Position numbers and translations under genes: made by a program
Shown here: positions 1 through 7,919 of the stretch, piece by piece
How positions within the stretch are numbered: position 1 is the first letter of the stretch
Layout: every line of letters starts with the position of its first letter
Notes under the pieces: model-generated
Database searches by the model: none
Told to the model about the DNA's origin: nothing
The model's input: only the letters and a program-made list of their open reading frames with translations
From: JALYXV01 sp963791545
GTDB lineage: Bacteria > Actinomycetota > Acidimicrobiia > Acidimicrobiales > Palsa-688
Direction of reading: 5' to 3'
DNA length: 64,000 nucleotides
Assembly: GCA_963791545.1 (NCBI GenBank)
Contig: CAWBSR010000015.1
Span: forward strand, 372,001-436,000

Positions 1-1
1 C

Positions 2-370
2 TTCACCGGCCACGCCGTGGCCATCTTCGGCCGGATGGGCGCCGACGACGCCACCGATGACGCAGCCGGCGTGCTGCGCTGGCTCAGGACCAGGAGCCCC
101 GAGTTCTCCACCCGCGATATCTGCCGGTCCCGGGACTGGCCGACCGAGCGGGTGCAGGCGGCCCTCGACCTCCTCGAGCGCTATGGCTGGGTGCGGAAGA
201 ATCCCGCCCGCGGTGGGCCGGGCCGACCCCCGGAACGGTGGCAGACCAACCCAGCGATACACCCGACAAAACCTGACAGAACCGAAACGCCCGGAGTTCT
301 GTCAGGTTTTGTCGGGCAATCGGTAAAAACATTCTCCGACGAGCCCGAGCCGTGGGAGGTGCTCGGATGA
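2..370 (+). CDS. DUF3987-type replication/primase-associated protein, C-terminal part
   Basis: The reading frame is open from the window edge, so the 5' end is missing and only about 122 residues are visible. The opening residues (FTGHAVAIFGRMGADD, then DDAAGVLRWL) resemble the end of DUF3987-type proteins found in phage and integrative-element replication modules. A small winged-helix-like segment follows (residues about 25-65, ending in a GGPGRPPERW stretch typical of HTH tails). It sits at the head of coupled small genes that run toward an integrase, which fits a mobile-element replication role. The family assignment rests on a short region and is tentative. Confidence 0.55.
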   Translation, partial: FTGHAVAIFGRMGADDATDDAAGVLRWLRTRSPEFSTRDICRSRDWPTERVQAALDLLERYGWVRKNPARGGPGRPPERWQTNPAIHPTKPDRTETPGVLSGFVGQSVKTFSDEPEPWEVLG

Positions 371-840
371 ACGGGCCGGCCGCCCTCACCGCCGCCCGAG
401 CGGCCGGCGCCCGGTTCCGGCTCGACCAATCCGGCCACCTACAGGCCCTCGGGCTCGACCGCATCCCGGCCACCCTGGCCGCCGCCGTCCGCGCCCAGGC
501 CGCATGGATCGCCGAGACCCTCACCGCCGAGACCGTCGAGGCATCCCCGCTACCCTGGCGCCGCCACGGGCCCGGCTGGCTGGCCGTGATCTACACCAGC
601 ACCAGCAACGCGGTGTGCACCAACGCGGTGTGCACCAGCACCAGCACCATGGCCGCGATCGACACCAGCACCATGGGCGACGGGACGCGGTTACTGATCG
701 GCCGCACCGGCTGGCGATGGTGGCTCACCCGTCGACCGCCCGGCGACGTGCCTATTGTCATCGTCGCCGCCGGCACCCTGGCCGACGTGCTGGCCGCCGC
801 CGAGCGCCCCGAGGCCCCCGCGATCGACGTGGCCTCGTGA
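367..840 (+). CDS. Hypothetical protein of integrated element
   Basis: A 157-residue protein whose ATG overlaps the preceding stop by four bases (ATGA), with a GGGAGGTG ribosome-binding site just upstream; this decides the start over a GTG at 352. Residues 1-45 (alpha-helical, Ala/Leu/Arg-rich) look loosely like a TubC-type docking helix bundle, but the match is weak. The middle carries a short low-complexity Thr/Ser stretch encoded by a 15-bp repeat near 607-636. I do not recognise the family. Tight coupling suggests it is expressed with the replication-type gene before it. Confidence 0.6.
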   Translation: MNGPAALTAARAAGARFRLDQSGHLQALGLDRIPATLAAAVRAQAAWIAETLTAETVEASPLPWRRHGPGWLAVIYTSTSNAVCTNAVCTSTSTMAAIDTSTMGDGTRLLIGRTGWRWWLTRRPPGDVPIVIVAAGTLADVLAAAERPEAPAIDVAS

Positions 841-1106
841 CCTGCCCCCGTGGTTTGTCGAAACGATGCGCGCGCGAGGCCGCCCCGGCCGGTTGGCAGA
901 AACCCCCCGCGCACGCGCGACCCCTTGGACCGACGCCGATAGCGGCGACCCCTTGGAACACGGGCACGGAACGGGACCAGCCGCCCGCCTCGTGCCCCCG
1001 CTGCGCCGGCCGGCGAATCCTCCCCGGCCCCCCCTATGACCGGGGAGGATGGCGCTGCATGGACTGTGGGGCCGGTCGCCCCCTCGACCCGGAGGGCCGC
1101 TCGTGA
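837..1106 (+). CDS. Small zinc-ribbon protein of integrated element
   Basis: An 89-residue protein starting at GTG, overlapping the previous stop as GTGA. The C-terminal half has two CxxC pairs (SCPRCAGRR, then WRCMDCGAG) spaced like a zinc ribbon; the N-terminal half is Pro/Arg-rich and probably disordered. Such proteins often accompany replication genes in actinobacterial mobile elements. A nucleic-acid-binding role is inferred only from the zinc-ribbon pattern. The start could be slightly different, but the four-base overlap and compact packing support this one. Confidence 0.5.
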   Translation: MTCPRGLSKRCAREAAPAGWQKPPAHARPLGPTPIAATPWNTGTERDQPPASCPRCAGRRILPGPPYDRGGWRCMDCGAGRPLDPEGRS

Positions 1107-1402
1107 CCACCGATTGCCCGCGCTGCGGCATGAGCGTCGAGCGCCACCCCCCGCTCGACCTCGCCACCGCCCAAGCGCTCGCCCGGGCCCGCCTGGAGCG
1201 CAACTGGTCGTACCGCGACGCCGCCGAGGCGACCGGAGTGAGCCCAAGCCACTTGTGGGCCCTAGAGCACGCACGACGGGCGCCGTCGCTCACCGTCGCC
1301 GCCGCCATTATCAACGCCTACCGGCTCAAGGGCGCCGTGGCCGACGCCGTATTCCGCCAGGCCGTCGACGACGCCGGGCGAGACTGGCAACCGGAGCAAT
1401 GA
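1103..1402 (+). CDS. XRE-type helix-turn-helix protein with a CxxC N-terminus
   Basis: A 99-residue protein beginning at GTG in another GTGA overlap. Residues 5-8 form a single CPRC pair. Residues about 25-75 form a Cro/C1-like helix-turn-helix: a helix rich in LARARLERN, a YRDAAEATGVSPSHLWALE recognition region and a following SLTVAAAIINAY helix. Proteins of this kind regulate excision or replication genes in mobile elements, and here it is the fourth member of a coupled string. The DNA target is unknown. Confidence is good for the HTH and low for the exact role. Confidence 0.65.
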   Translation: MTTDCPRCGMSVERHPPLDLATAQALARARLERNWSYRDAAEATGVSPSHLWALEHARRAPSLTVAAAIINAYRLKGAVADAVFRQAVDDAGRDWQPEQ

Positions 1403-1447
1403 TGTCCCCACCATTGGTAAACGACCGCCCGGAGGCCCGGAGGAGCG

Positions 1448-1666
1448 ATGACTAAGCGCCCGAGCAAGGCCGATCTGACCGACGCCGCCGCGACGATGCG
1501 CGACGTGCTCGACGTGTTCCCTGCCGAGGAGGACTCGCCGAAGGACGCCGGGGTGCGGCGCCGGGTGGAGGGAGCCGTGATCGCCACGGAGCTGGCGGCC
1601 GGCGAGGAGCCGGCGGAAGCGTCGCGGACCCCCTCCCATGACGCCGCCCGGGCCGAGACCGAGTGA
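1448..1666 (+). CDS. Small acidic hypothetical protein
   Basis: A 72-residue, Ala/Glu-rich protein. The start is well supported by GGAGGAG six bases upstream of the ATG. It lies 45 bases after the HTH gene and continues the same strand. No conserved motif is recognised; it is probably a small helical protein of the integrated element. Its last codons fall inside an exact 30-bp tandem duplication that repeats its stop codon. Confidence 0.5.
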   Translation: MTKRPSKADLTDAAATMRDVLDVFPAEEDSPKDAGVRRRVEGAVIATELAAGEEPAEASRTPSHDAARAETE

Positions 1667-1700
1667 TCGAACGCCGCCCGGGCCGAGACCGAGTGATCGA
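1641..1700 (+). repeat. Exact 30-bp tandem duplication
   Basis: The 30 bases at 1641-1670 are repeated exactly at 1671-1700. The copy includes the last eight sense codons and the stop of the small gene before it, so the second copy lies just beyond that gene. This looks like a recent slip duplication at the gene end. Confidence 0.95.
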
Positions 1701-1732
1701 CCAACGCCCGGGGCCGCCCGGCCCAGGCAGTT

Positions 1733-2296
1733 TTAGGGGACTAACCACTCCCCGAAGGTTGACCCGAACCCAGATAGCGGCACGAATTTCACCAACGTCA
1801 CCGTTGCCGCCTTCGGGACCAGGAACACGGCGCAACCAGTGGTCGTTTCACCCGGACCGAGAGTCACAAGCGACGTGAGCGAGTGACACTGCGACACGGG
1901 CGAGAAATCCGCCCGGTACTCCTGGTGGGCAGCGTCGACGATCGTGACGTCGTTAAGAGGGTCACCCTGGATCGGGTCGGGCCCCTGGTTCTGCAACGAC
2001 AACTGGACCGCGACGAACCGGTTGCCGACGCTTGGGATTAGAAACTGGTTCTGCCCCGTCGCCGGGTCGATGATTTTCGCTACCGCCACAGCCAGTTTCC
2101 CGATCTCGGAGTCCTGCAACGTCAAGGTGGCACCGACGTGGGCGACCGGATTGGCAGGCGGCACGCTGGTCGCCTGGGCAATTGTTGTGGTGGGTGACGC
2201 AGTTGTCGTAGTCGGCATCGGCGCTGTCACCTCCGTCGGCTTCATGGTGCAACCTAGGACGAGCACCACGAGGACCCCGACCAGTACGCCCTTCAT
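1733..2296 (-). CDS. Putative lipoprotein, DUF4352-like
   Basis: A 187-residue protein with a clear lipoprotein signal: a hydrophobic run (VLVGVLVVLVLGC) with the lipobox cysteine at residue 16. A Thr/Pro-rich linker follows (about 18-50). The C-terminal domain (about 52-187) contains GNRFVAVQLSLQNQG and a late GETTTGCAVFLVP strand, the pattern of DUF4352/telokin-like beta-sandwich proteins in Gram-positive bacteria. It is expected on the outer face of the cytoplasmic membrane. It faces away from its neighbours and is probably cargo of the integrated element. Ligand or partner is unknown. Confidence 0.7.
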   Translation of the reverse strand: MKGVLVGVLVVLVLGCTMKPTEVTAPMPTTTTASPTTTIAQATSVPPANPVAHVGATLTLQDSEIGKLAVAVAKIIDPATGQNQFLIPSVGNRFVAVQLSLQNQGPDPIQGDPLNDVTIVDAAHQEYRADFSPVSQCHSLTSLVTLGPGETTTGCAVFLVPKAATVTLVKFVPLSGFGSTFGEWLVP

Positions 2297-2377
2297 CTAC
2301 ACCCCTTGTCGCTCACGCCGGAATCGTCGCGCGGTGCCCGCCAGTCCGCCAGCGGAAGTGGGCCCATCCCAAACAAT

Positions 2378-2416
2378 AGCTTTACACGATACGAACGTTT
2401 AGTGTAAGCTAGGGGT
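2378..2416 (+). promoter_or_regulatory. Recombinase promoter with inverted-repeat operator; likely leaderless
   Basis: A -35-like TTTACA (2381-2386) and an actinobacterial-type -10 TAAGCT (TANNNT, 2405-2410) are 18 bases apart. The predicted transcription start falls at about 2417, the A of the recombinase ATG, so the mRNA may be leaderless. The promoter sits inside an imperfect inverted repeat, AGCTTTACAC (2378-2387) and GTGTAAGCT (2402-2410), a plausible operator, perhaps for the element's HTH protein. Confidence 0.5.
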
Positions 2417-3094
2417 ATGGCCCGCCCCCGCAAGACCACCGCAGACCCCACCGTCATGGTGGGCTACACCCGATGCAGCACCGAGGAGCAGGCCGATTCC
2501 GGCCTCGGCATCGCCGCCCAGGAGGCCGCTATCCGGGTCGAGTGTGAGCGCCGCGGCTGGACCTTGGCCGCAATCCACACCGACGCCGTGAGCGGCAAGT
2601 CAGTGGCCAACCGCCCCGGCCTCGCCGCCGCCCTGACCGCCGTGGAGACCGGCGCCGCCGCCGGGATCGTCGTGGCCAAGCTCGACCGTCTCTCACGCAG
2701 CTTGGCCGACTTCGCCAACCTCACGGCCCGCGCCCAGGCCGCCGGCTGGAACCTCGTCGCTCTCGACCTCGGCATCGACCTGGCATCCGCGGCCGGCGAG
2801 TTCATGGCCAACGTCATGGCCTCCGCCGCCCAGTGGGAGCGCCGCATCATCGGCCAGCGCACCCGTGACGCCTTGGCACAGAAGCGGGCGCAGGGTGTCC
2901 GCCTGGGCCGCCCCAACGTCCTCGCCGGTGACCTCCGGGCCCGCATCGTGACCGCCCACGAGGCCGGCGCCGGCTGGTCCGCCATCGCCCGCACCCTCAA
3001 CGCCGAGGCCGTGCCCACCGCCCACGGTGGCGCCCAATGGCACCCCTCGACCGTCCGGGCCGCATACCTCGCCAACACCGAGGCCGCGGCATGA
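2417..3094 (+). CDS. Small serine recombinase/resolvase
   Basis: A 225-residue recombinase of the resolvase/invertase type, which would cut and rejoin DNA through a serine-DNA intermediate. The catalytic motif GYTRCSTEEQ places the nucleophile at Ser21. Further family landmarks are KLDRLSRSLADF and, at the dimer helix, GEFMANVMASAAQWERRIIGQRT. A short C-terminal HTH follows (about 175-220, with GWSAIARTLNAEAVPT). It overlaps the integrase start by four bases (ATGA), so both recombinases should be made together. In an element that also has a tyrosine integrase, it may resolve multimers or act as a directionality factor. Confidence 0.9.
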   Translation: MARPRKTTADPTVMVGYTRCSTEEQADSGLGIAAQEAAIRVECERRGWTLAAIHTDAVSGKSVANRPGLAAALTAVETGAAAGIVVAKLDRLSRSLADFANLTARAQAAGWNLVALDLGIDLASAAGEFMANVMASAAQWERRIIGQRTRDALAQKRAQGVRLGRPNVLAGDLRARIVTAHEAGAGWSAIARTLNAEAVPTAHGGAQWHPSTVRAAYLANTEAAA

Positions 3095-4251
3095 GCGGCA
3101 AGAGGCAGTTTGGCACCGTCCGGAAGCTGCCCTCGGGCCGCTGGCAGGCCCGATACCGGGACCCAAGCGGCCGCAGGTTGGCATCACCCTCGACCTTCAC
3201 GACCAAGGGGGACGCTTCGAGGTGGCTGGCCACCGTCGAGGCCGACCTCGCCCGTGGCCAATACATCGACCCTCGGGCCGGGCGCATCACGCTCGACCAG
3301 TGGGCCGACCAATGGCTCGACCGCCCCGGCAAGCGGACCACCACCGTCGCCCGGGACCGCCACGCCCTCGACGTGTGGCGCCCCACCCTCGGGCCCCGGC
3401 CGCTCGCCGCCGTCACCGCTATGCACGTCCAATCGGCCGTAGACGCCCGGGCCCGGACCGCTGCGCCCGCCACCCTCGCCCGAGACTTTTCCGTCCTACG
3501 GGCCGTGCTCAACGCCGCCGTGGACGCCGACCTCATCGCCCGCTCACCGGCCCGCAAGACAGCGCTGCCCCGGGTGCGGCCGCCCGAACGTGTCACCATC
3601 ACCGCCGAGGAGCTGGCAAGCCTCGCCGACGAGATGCCGGCCCGCTACCGGGCCCTCGTGCTCGTCGGCGGAGTGCTCGGGCTGCGATGGGGGGAGGCCA
3701 TCGGGCTCCGGGTGCGCGATGTCGACTTCCTGCGCCGAACCGTCACCGTCGCCCAGGTGGTCGAGGAGGTGGCCGGCACGCTTAGCGTCGTGGCCGGCGC
3801 CAAGTCCGACGCCGGGCTACGCAGCATGACCGCCCCGGTATTCCTCGTCGAGGAGCTGACCCGTCACCTCGCCGCCCACCGCCCCGGTGCGGCCGGCGAC
3901 GACCTCGTATTCGTCGGGCCCCGAGGTGGAGTGCTTCGCCGCCGCTTCGGTGAGCGCCAGCTGCGCCCCGCCGTCGCCCGCGCCGGGCTGCCCGCCTCGG
4001 TCACCTTCCACGGGCTGCGCCATGCCGCCATGAGCGCTCTGGCCGAGGAGGCCGTGCACCCGAGGACGATGCAGCAACGGGCCGGGCACGCCAGCGCCCT
4101 CATGACACTGGAGCGGTACACGAAGGTCACCGACGCCTCGGACCGGGCCGCCGCGACCGCCCTCGATGACCGTTTCCGCGACGCGTTTTCGCCCGGAAAG
4201 GGCACGGGTGGGGCACGGAAGGGGCACGAGCGGCCCTCGATGGGCACATAA
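3091..4251 (+). CDS. int: Tyrosine recombinase (integrase)
   Basis: A 386-residue site-specific integrase. The N-terminus (residues about 5-60, FGTVRKLPSGRWQARYRDPSGRR) is the AP2-like arm-binding domain; a SAM-like core-binding domain follows (about 70-150), and the catalytic domain fills the rest. Catalytic residues are visible: Arg in LGLRWGEAIGLR, HGLRH in the box II region, AGHAS, and the nucleophile Tyr in LERYTK. The ATG at 3091 overlaps the resolvase stop. Its 3' end lies about 30 bases from a tRNA-Val fragment, the usual geometry for an integrase beside its own attachment site. Confidence 0.95.
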   Translation: MSGKRQFGTVRKLPSGRWQARYRDPSGRRLASPSTFTTKGDASRWLATVEADLARGQYIDPRAGRITLDQWADQWLDRPGKRTTTVARDRHALDVWRPTLGPRPLAAVTAMHVQSAVDARARTAAPATLARDFSVLRAVLNAAVDADLIARSPARKTALPRVRPPERVTITAEELASLADEMPARYRALVLVGGVLGLRWGEAIGLRVRDVDFLRRTVTVAQVVEEVAGTLSVVAGAKSDAGLRSMTAPVFLVEELTRHLAAHRPGAAGDDLVFVGPRGGVLRRRFGERQLRPAVARAGLPASVTFHGLRHAAMSALAEEAVHPRTMQQRAGHASALMTLERYTKVTDASDRAAATALDDRFRDAFSPGKGTGGARKGHERPSMGT

Positions 4252-4279
4252 CCGCTGGTCAGACGCCTTCCCGTCGAGG

Positions 4280-4335
4280 TAGAGCGCTGCCCTTACAAGG
4301 CAGTGGTCGGGGGTTCGAGTCCCTCAGCGCCCACC
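4280..4335 (+). other. Attachment site: 3' fragment of tRNA-Val(TAC)
   Basis: The bases match the anticodon arm (stem CTGCC/GGCAG, loop CTTACAA, anticodon TAC = Val), variable loop, T arm and 3' acceptor strand of a tRNA, ending ...AGCGCCCACC. No 5' acceptor strand GGGCGCT or normal D arm precedes it, so this is a duplicated 3' tRNA end, not a working tRNA. With the integrase just upstream, it marks the right junction (attL/attR) of an element integrated into a tRNA-Val gene. The intact tRNA should lie beyond the left edge of the window. Confidence 0.85.
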
Positions 4336-4344
4336 GGCGGATCT

Positions 4345-4779
4345 CTAGGCGACCTCGTCGACGACCTGCGCCATGCGGCGCAGGGTTTCGGTGTTGCGGA
4401 CCCGAATGGCAAACCATAGAACCGGATTGAGCAGAGCCAGAGGGAGTGGTCGAGCGATCAACTCGTCGATCGTCACCCGGCTGCCGTTTCCTTCTGCTTG
4501 GATACGGAACTCGATTCGAGCGGTTCCAAGGGGGCGGCCGCGAGCTTCGAGCACCAGTTCGCGCGGGGAATCGACGGCGAGAACCTTGCAGTCGTCCTTG
4601 AGATTAAGGGGACCGATACCGACACTGTGGTACAAACGGGCGCCTGGCTCCGGCCACGCGGGATCGGCACCGCGAATCTGGCGTGTTCCGACGACCCACC
4701 GGTCATAGGTCAATGGGTCGGCCAGAACAGCGAAGACCTGTTCCGGTGCCGCGTCAATCTGGCGGGTAACGGTAGCCAT
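4345..4779 (-). CDS. SRPBCC/polyketide-cyclase-like protein
   Basis: A 144-residue protein starting at the ATG that begins ATVTRQIDAAPEQVFAVLAD, the standard opening of SRPBCC (START-like) hydrophobic-ligand proteins. Further family features are the DRWVVGTRQI segment, repeated beta strands and the long C-terminal helix near the end. It is one of the first host genes beyond the attachment site. The frame is open further upstream, but that part overlaps another small gene with a better ribosome site, so I do not include it. Ligand unknown. Confidence 0.75.
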   Translation of the reverse strand: MATVTRQIDAAPEQVFAVLADPLTYDRWVVGTRQIRGADPAWPEPGARLYHSVGIGPLNLKDDCKVLAVDSPRELVLEARGRPLGTARIEFRIQAEGNGSRVTIDELIARPLPLALLNPVLWFAIRVRNTETLRRMAQVVDEVA

Positions 4780-4813
4780 GGCGTTTATACGAAACCCGGT
4801 TGGTTGACGGATC

Positions 4814-4951
4814 TCACGCCGGGGGCTCGTTCTCGCGGTTGTCTGCGGCTTGATCTTCGCCGGTCGGACGGCCGGAGCTGGCACCGAGAACTTGATCGGT
4901 GGCGCCGTCGTCATCACCTGCTGCCCTTTTCGGCACAGGGGTGTCACTCAT
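4814..4951 (-). CDS. Small acidic hypothetical peptide
   Basis: A 45-residue peptide, very rich in Asp, Glu, Gly and Ala and probably unfolded. A strong AAAGGAG ribosome site sits eight bases before the ATG, which is the main reason to call it. It lies 34 bases upstream of the SRPBCC gene on the same strand and may be co-transcribed with it. No family is recognised. Confidence 0.45.
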   Translation of the reverse strand: MSDTPVPKRAAGDDDGATDQVLGASSGRPTGEDQAADNRENEPPA

Positions 4952-5187
4952 GGCGCGAACTCCTTTCAGCGGGTCGAAGATGGCTATCGCCGCCCATGGC
5001 ATATGGACTCGGGGCGGGCGGAGACGTAGTTACCCACTGGTCCAGGTTTTCTACCGGCTGGAGGCAGTGTTCGTGCCAGTTGGAGCGAGGTTGCCTCGAC
5101 CCAGCCAGGGGTAGGGGCTGCAGGTGACCTGGCGCCGAGGAGCAGCGGGTGCCGGTGTCGCAACGCCGGGCCGCCGAGGCTGATGCG

Positions 5188-6765
5188 ATGGCGGGCGTGA
5201 GCGTCGATGCCGTCGTTGTGGGAGCCGGTCCCAACGGGCTGGTCGCCGCCAACCTTCTCGCCGAGGCAGGCTGGGATGTCATCGTGCTCGAGGCCCAGCC
5301 CGATCCGGGCGGTGCGGTGCGGTCCGGCGAAATCACGATCCCCGGCTTCTGCCATGACCGCTTCAGCGCGTTCTACCCCCTTGCCGTGGCCTCGCCAGCC
5401 ATTAGGGACTTGAACCTGGAAAGCCACGGCCTGGTCTGGCGACGCTCCCCCGTCGCCCTGGCACACGTCTTCGACGACGGCCGCTGCGCCGCCCTGTCGC
5501 TCGACGTCGACGCCACTGCGGAATCAGTCGAACGGTTTGCGCGCGGCGACGGCGACGCCTGGCGGGCCCTGGTCGCCGAGTGGCACCACCTGGGCGGCCC
5601 ACTTGTCGACGCCCTGCTGAGACCGTTTCCCCCGATCGGGCCGGCCGCCCGTTTGCTCGGCCGGCTGCGCCGGCCGCGGCGGATCATGGATTTTGCCCGC
5701 ACTGCGGTTCTACCGGTCCGGCGCTTCACCGCCGAGCGCTTCAAAGGTGACGGCGCCGCCATGCTGCTGGCGGGGAACACCCTGCACACCGACCTCACAC
5801 CCGACAGCGCCATCGGCGGCTTCTACGGGTGGCTCCTGGCAATGCTGGCCCAAACGATCGGCTTCCCCGTTCCCGAAGGCGGCTCCGGGGCGCTCACCGC
5901 CTCCCTGGTCCGCCGTATGGAGGGCCTCGGTGGCCAGATCCGCTGCGGGGCCGAGGTGACCGAGATCGTCATCCGAAACGGCACTGCCGTCGGTGTGCGC
6001 TTGGCATCTGGGGAAGAAATCTTTGCCAAGCGCGGCATCATTGCCGACGTGGTCGCACCAACGCTCTACCGCAACCTCGTCGGTGCCCGTCACGTACCGG
6101 CATCCTTTCTCGCCGACTTGAACCGCTTCGAGATAGACCACGGCACCTTCAAGGTCGACTGGGCGTTGAGCCAGCCGATCCCCTGGCTCGATCCCGACGC
6201 CCGCCAGTCAGCCACCCTGCACCTGGGCGACGACTTGGACCACCTGACCCGCTACTCCGCTGATCTGGCCGCGGGACGCCTGCCGGAGCGGCCGTTCATT
6301 CTCTTCGGCCAGATGAACCGCGCCGATCCGACCCGCTCGCCGGAAGGCACCGAGACGGCGTGGGCCTATACCCATGTGCCCAACACGGTCGCCCGCCCCG
6401 ACGCCGTCAAGTGGGACGACGTCACCGCTACGGCGGTAGCAAAGCAAATCGAGGCGGCGGTCGAGCAACGGGCCCCGGGTTTTCGCGACACCATCCTCGG
6501 CCGCCATCTCACGTCGCCCACCGGCCTCGAAGCATCCAACGCCAACCTGCTCGGAGGGGCCCTCAACGGGGGCACATCGCAGCTCTACCAGCAGCTGGTC
6601 TTTCGCCCCACGATCGGCCGGGCCGGGCCGGCGACGCCAATTCACCGGCTCTATCTCGGCTCCGCCTCGGCCCACCCCGGCGGCGGCGTGCACGGTGCAT
6701 GCGGCGCCAATGCCGCCAAGGCCCTTCTTCGAGTCGGCCGACTGCGGCCGCGCTTATCGCCATGA
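5188..6765 (+). CDS. FAD-dependent oxidoreductase, phytoene desaturase-like
   Basis: A roughly 525-residue NAD(P)/FAD-dependent amine-oxidase-fold enzyme. The N-terminal dinucleotide motif VVGAGPNGLVAANLL is followed by LEAQPDPGGAVRS, the arrangement seen in phytoene desaturase-like proteins (COG1233). The C-terminus has the second FAD motif, LYLGSASAHPGGGVHGACG. It would oxidise or desaturate a hydrophobic substrate, but no carotenoid genes lie nearby, so the substrate cannot be named. The ATG at 5188 just before the Rossmann strand is preferred; a GTG at 5149 is possible. Confidence 0.85.
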   Translation: MAGVSVDAVVVGAGPNGLVAANLLAEAGWDVIVLEAQPDPGGAVRSGEITIPGFCHDRFSAFYPLAVASPAIRDLNLESHGLVWRRSPVALAHVFDDGRCAALSLDVDATAESVERFARGDGDAWRALVAEWHHLGGPLVDALLRPFPPIGPAARLLGRLRRPRRIMDFARTAVLPVRRFTAERFKGDGAAMLLAGNTLHTDLTPDSAIGGFYGWLLAMLAQTIGFPVPEGGSGALTASLVRRMEGLGGQIRCGAEVTEIVIRNGTAVGVRLASGEEIFAKRGIIADVVAPTLYRNLVGARHVPASFLADLNRFEIDHGTFKVDWALSQPIPWLDPDARQSATLHLGDDLDHLTRYSADLAAGRLPERPFILFGQMNRADPTRSPEGTETAWAYTHVPNTVARPDAVKWDDVTATAVAKQIEAAVEQRAPGFRDTILGRHLTSPTGLEASNANLLGGALNGGTSQLYQQLVFRPTIGRAGPATPIHRLYLGSASAHPGGGVHGACGANAAKALLRVGRLRPRLSP

Positions 6766-6892
6766 CTTTGGCCGGCCACCAGTGCACGGGCTGCCTCCGT
6801 GAGCGAACGCGCCGTGCGGGCTCCGCAGGTGATTCCCTCGGTTCGTCAGCGCGCCCCCGCACCGGCGGCGACAGCCCGGATTGGTCCGTTCG

Positions 6893-7360
6893 TCATGGAG
6901 TGACGTGACGGACAGGCCATACGTAGGGAAGGTCGTCGGGGACGTCGTGGAACGCGCCCCTGTACCAGCCCGGGTCCTTACGTAGCAGCGCCGAGCGGTG
7001 GCTGCGGTGGACGGCGTCGTCGCCGAGCCACGGGGGAAGCGCGCCGACAGCAGCGAGCTCGATCTGGGGCCGAGGTGGTGTCGGCACCGCGGCGGCGGTG
7101 AGATCGTCGAGGATCTTCAGGTGGCAGGTGTCGGCGTGACCACGTCGGCACCACTCGCGGCAGATCTCGACGGCGTAGGCACCGAGAGCCTCCTCGTAGC
7201 CCTGCCACATCAGGACGGAGGGGTGGTGCTTCCATCCGTAGACCGGGCGGGTGAGGGCGCGAATGATCTGCATCGCCTCGACCCTCTGTTTGCCGAGCCG
7301 CAAGGGGTCGAGCACCTGGGCCGTCTTCGTGAACTCGGGGTACGGCAAGAACGTTTGCAT
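6893..7360 (-). CDS. MSMEG_6728-family protein (pyrimidine dimer glycosylase-like)
   Basis: A 155-residue protein with the family signature MQTFLPYPEFTKTAQVLDPLRLGKQR, then ALTRPVYGWKHHPSVLMWQGYEEAL (both shown in part; see residues 1-26 and 35-60). This is a conserved actinobacterial family related to T4 endonuclease V-like pyrimidine dimer glycosylases; the conserved RLGKQRVEA and HPSVLMW segments are present. Function in DNA repair is inferred from the family and has not been shown for this protein. It is convergent with the oxidoreductase gene before it. Confidence 0.75.
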   Translation of the reverse strand: MQTFLPYPEFTKTAQVLDPLRLGKQRVEAMQIIRALTRPVYGWKHHPSVLMWQGYEEALGAYAVEICREWCRRGHADTCHLKILDDLTAAAVPTPPRPQIELAAVGALPPWLGDDAVHRSHRSALLRKDPGWYRGAFHDVPDDLPYVWPVRHVTP

Positions 7361-7919
7361 CCGCGGACCGGTTGGCAGCCTTTCGGCATGAGCGATTGAA
7401 GTACCCAGGTTCGTACCGGAACACCCGCGTCAGCCGCGTCAGCCGAGCTTCACTGGCAACCCTCGCTGCCCTTCCGCCGACGCCGGGTGCCGAGCCGACC
7501 TGGGGAAGACAGGTGAAGGCCTGGTGGTCAGAACTGTCTGAGCACTATTCCGTCGAGGCGACTACAACTCCGACATGTGTGGCGCCACCGCCCAGACCGA
7601 CGTCTGTCGCCATCAAGATCACCCGCTACGAAGAGTGGTCGATGAAGGCATGGTCCGGTCAGTCATATGACACCGGCTGGCGACGATTCCACCCCGGGGC
7701 ACATTCGCTGAAGGAGGTGTACGGCCTGCGCCTCTAGTCAATGATGACGGGTTCAGTGGGACCGGCGGTCGATCCGCCCCCAGGTGCTGAAACCTGGCGT
7801 CATTTGGACGTTGTCTGCGCTCCGTCGCCAGGACGTCGCCAGGACGTCGCCAGGACGTCGCCAGGACGTCGCCAGGACGGGACGTCGGGGACGCCGCGGC
7901 CGGGCGGTAGGGTCCCATC
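7361..7919. other. Gene-poor stretch with a tandem repeat
   Basis: No convincing gene is seen here. A frame of 121 codons (7372-7737, +) exists, but it has no ribosome site and its protein is unlike any family I know. The region ends in a short tandem repeat (7823-7877) just before the next gene. Confidence 0.5.
7823..7877 (+). repeat. Five exact copies of an 11-bp tandem repeat
   Basis: The unit CGTCGCCAGGA is repeated five times without spacers, starting at 7823. It lies 43 bases upstream of the next start codon, within its probable leader or promoter region. The copy number may vary between strains. Confidence 0.95.

Noticed and set aside
4262..4336. Functional tRNA-Val gene
   Set aside because: The 5' acceptor strand and D arm are missing, so this is only the 3' end left by integration.
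7372..7737. Possible 121-residue protein
   Set aside because: No ribosome site, no recognised motif, and composition like non-coding sequence; left as part of a gene-poor region.
7823..7877. Possible CRISPR array
   Set aside because: Units are contiguous 11-bp repeats with no spacers and no cas genes nearby.
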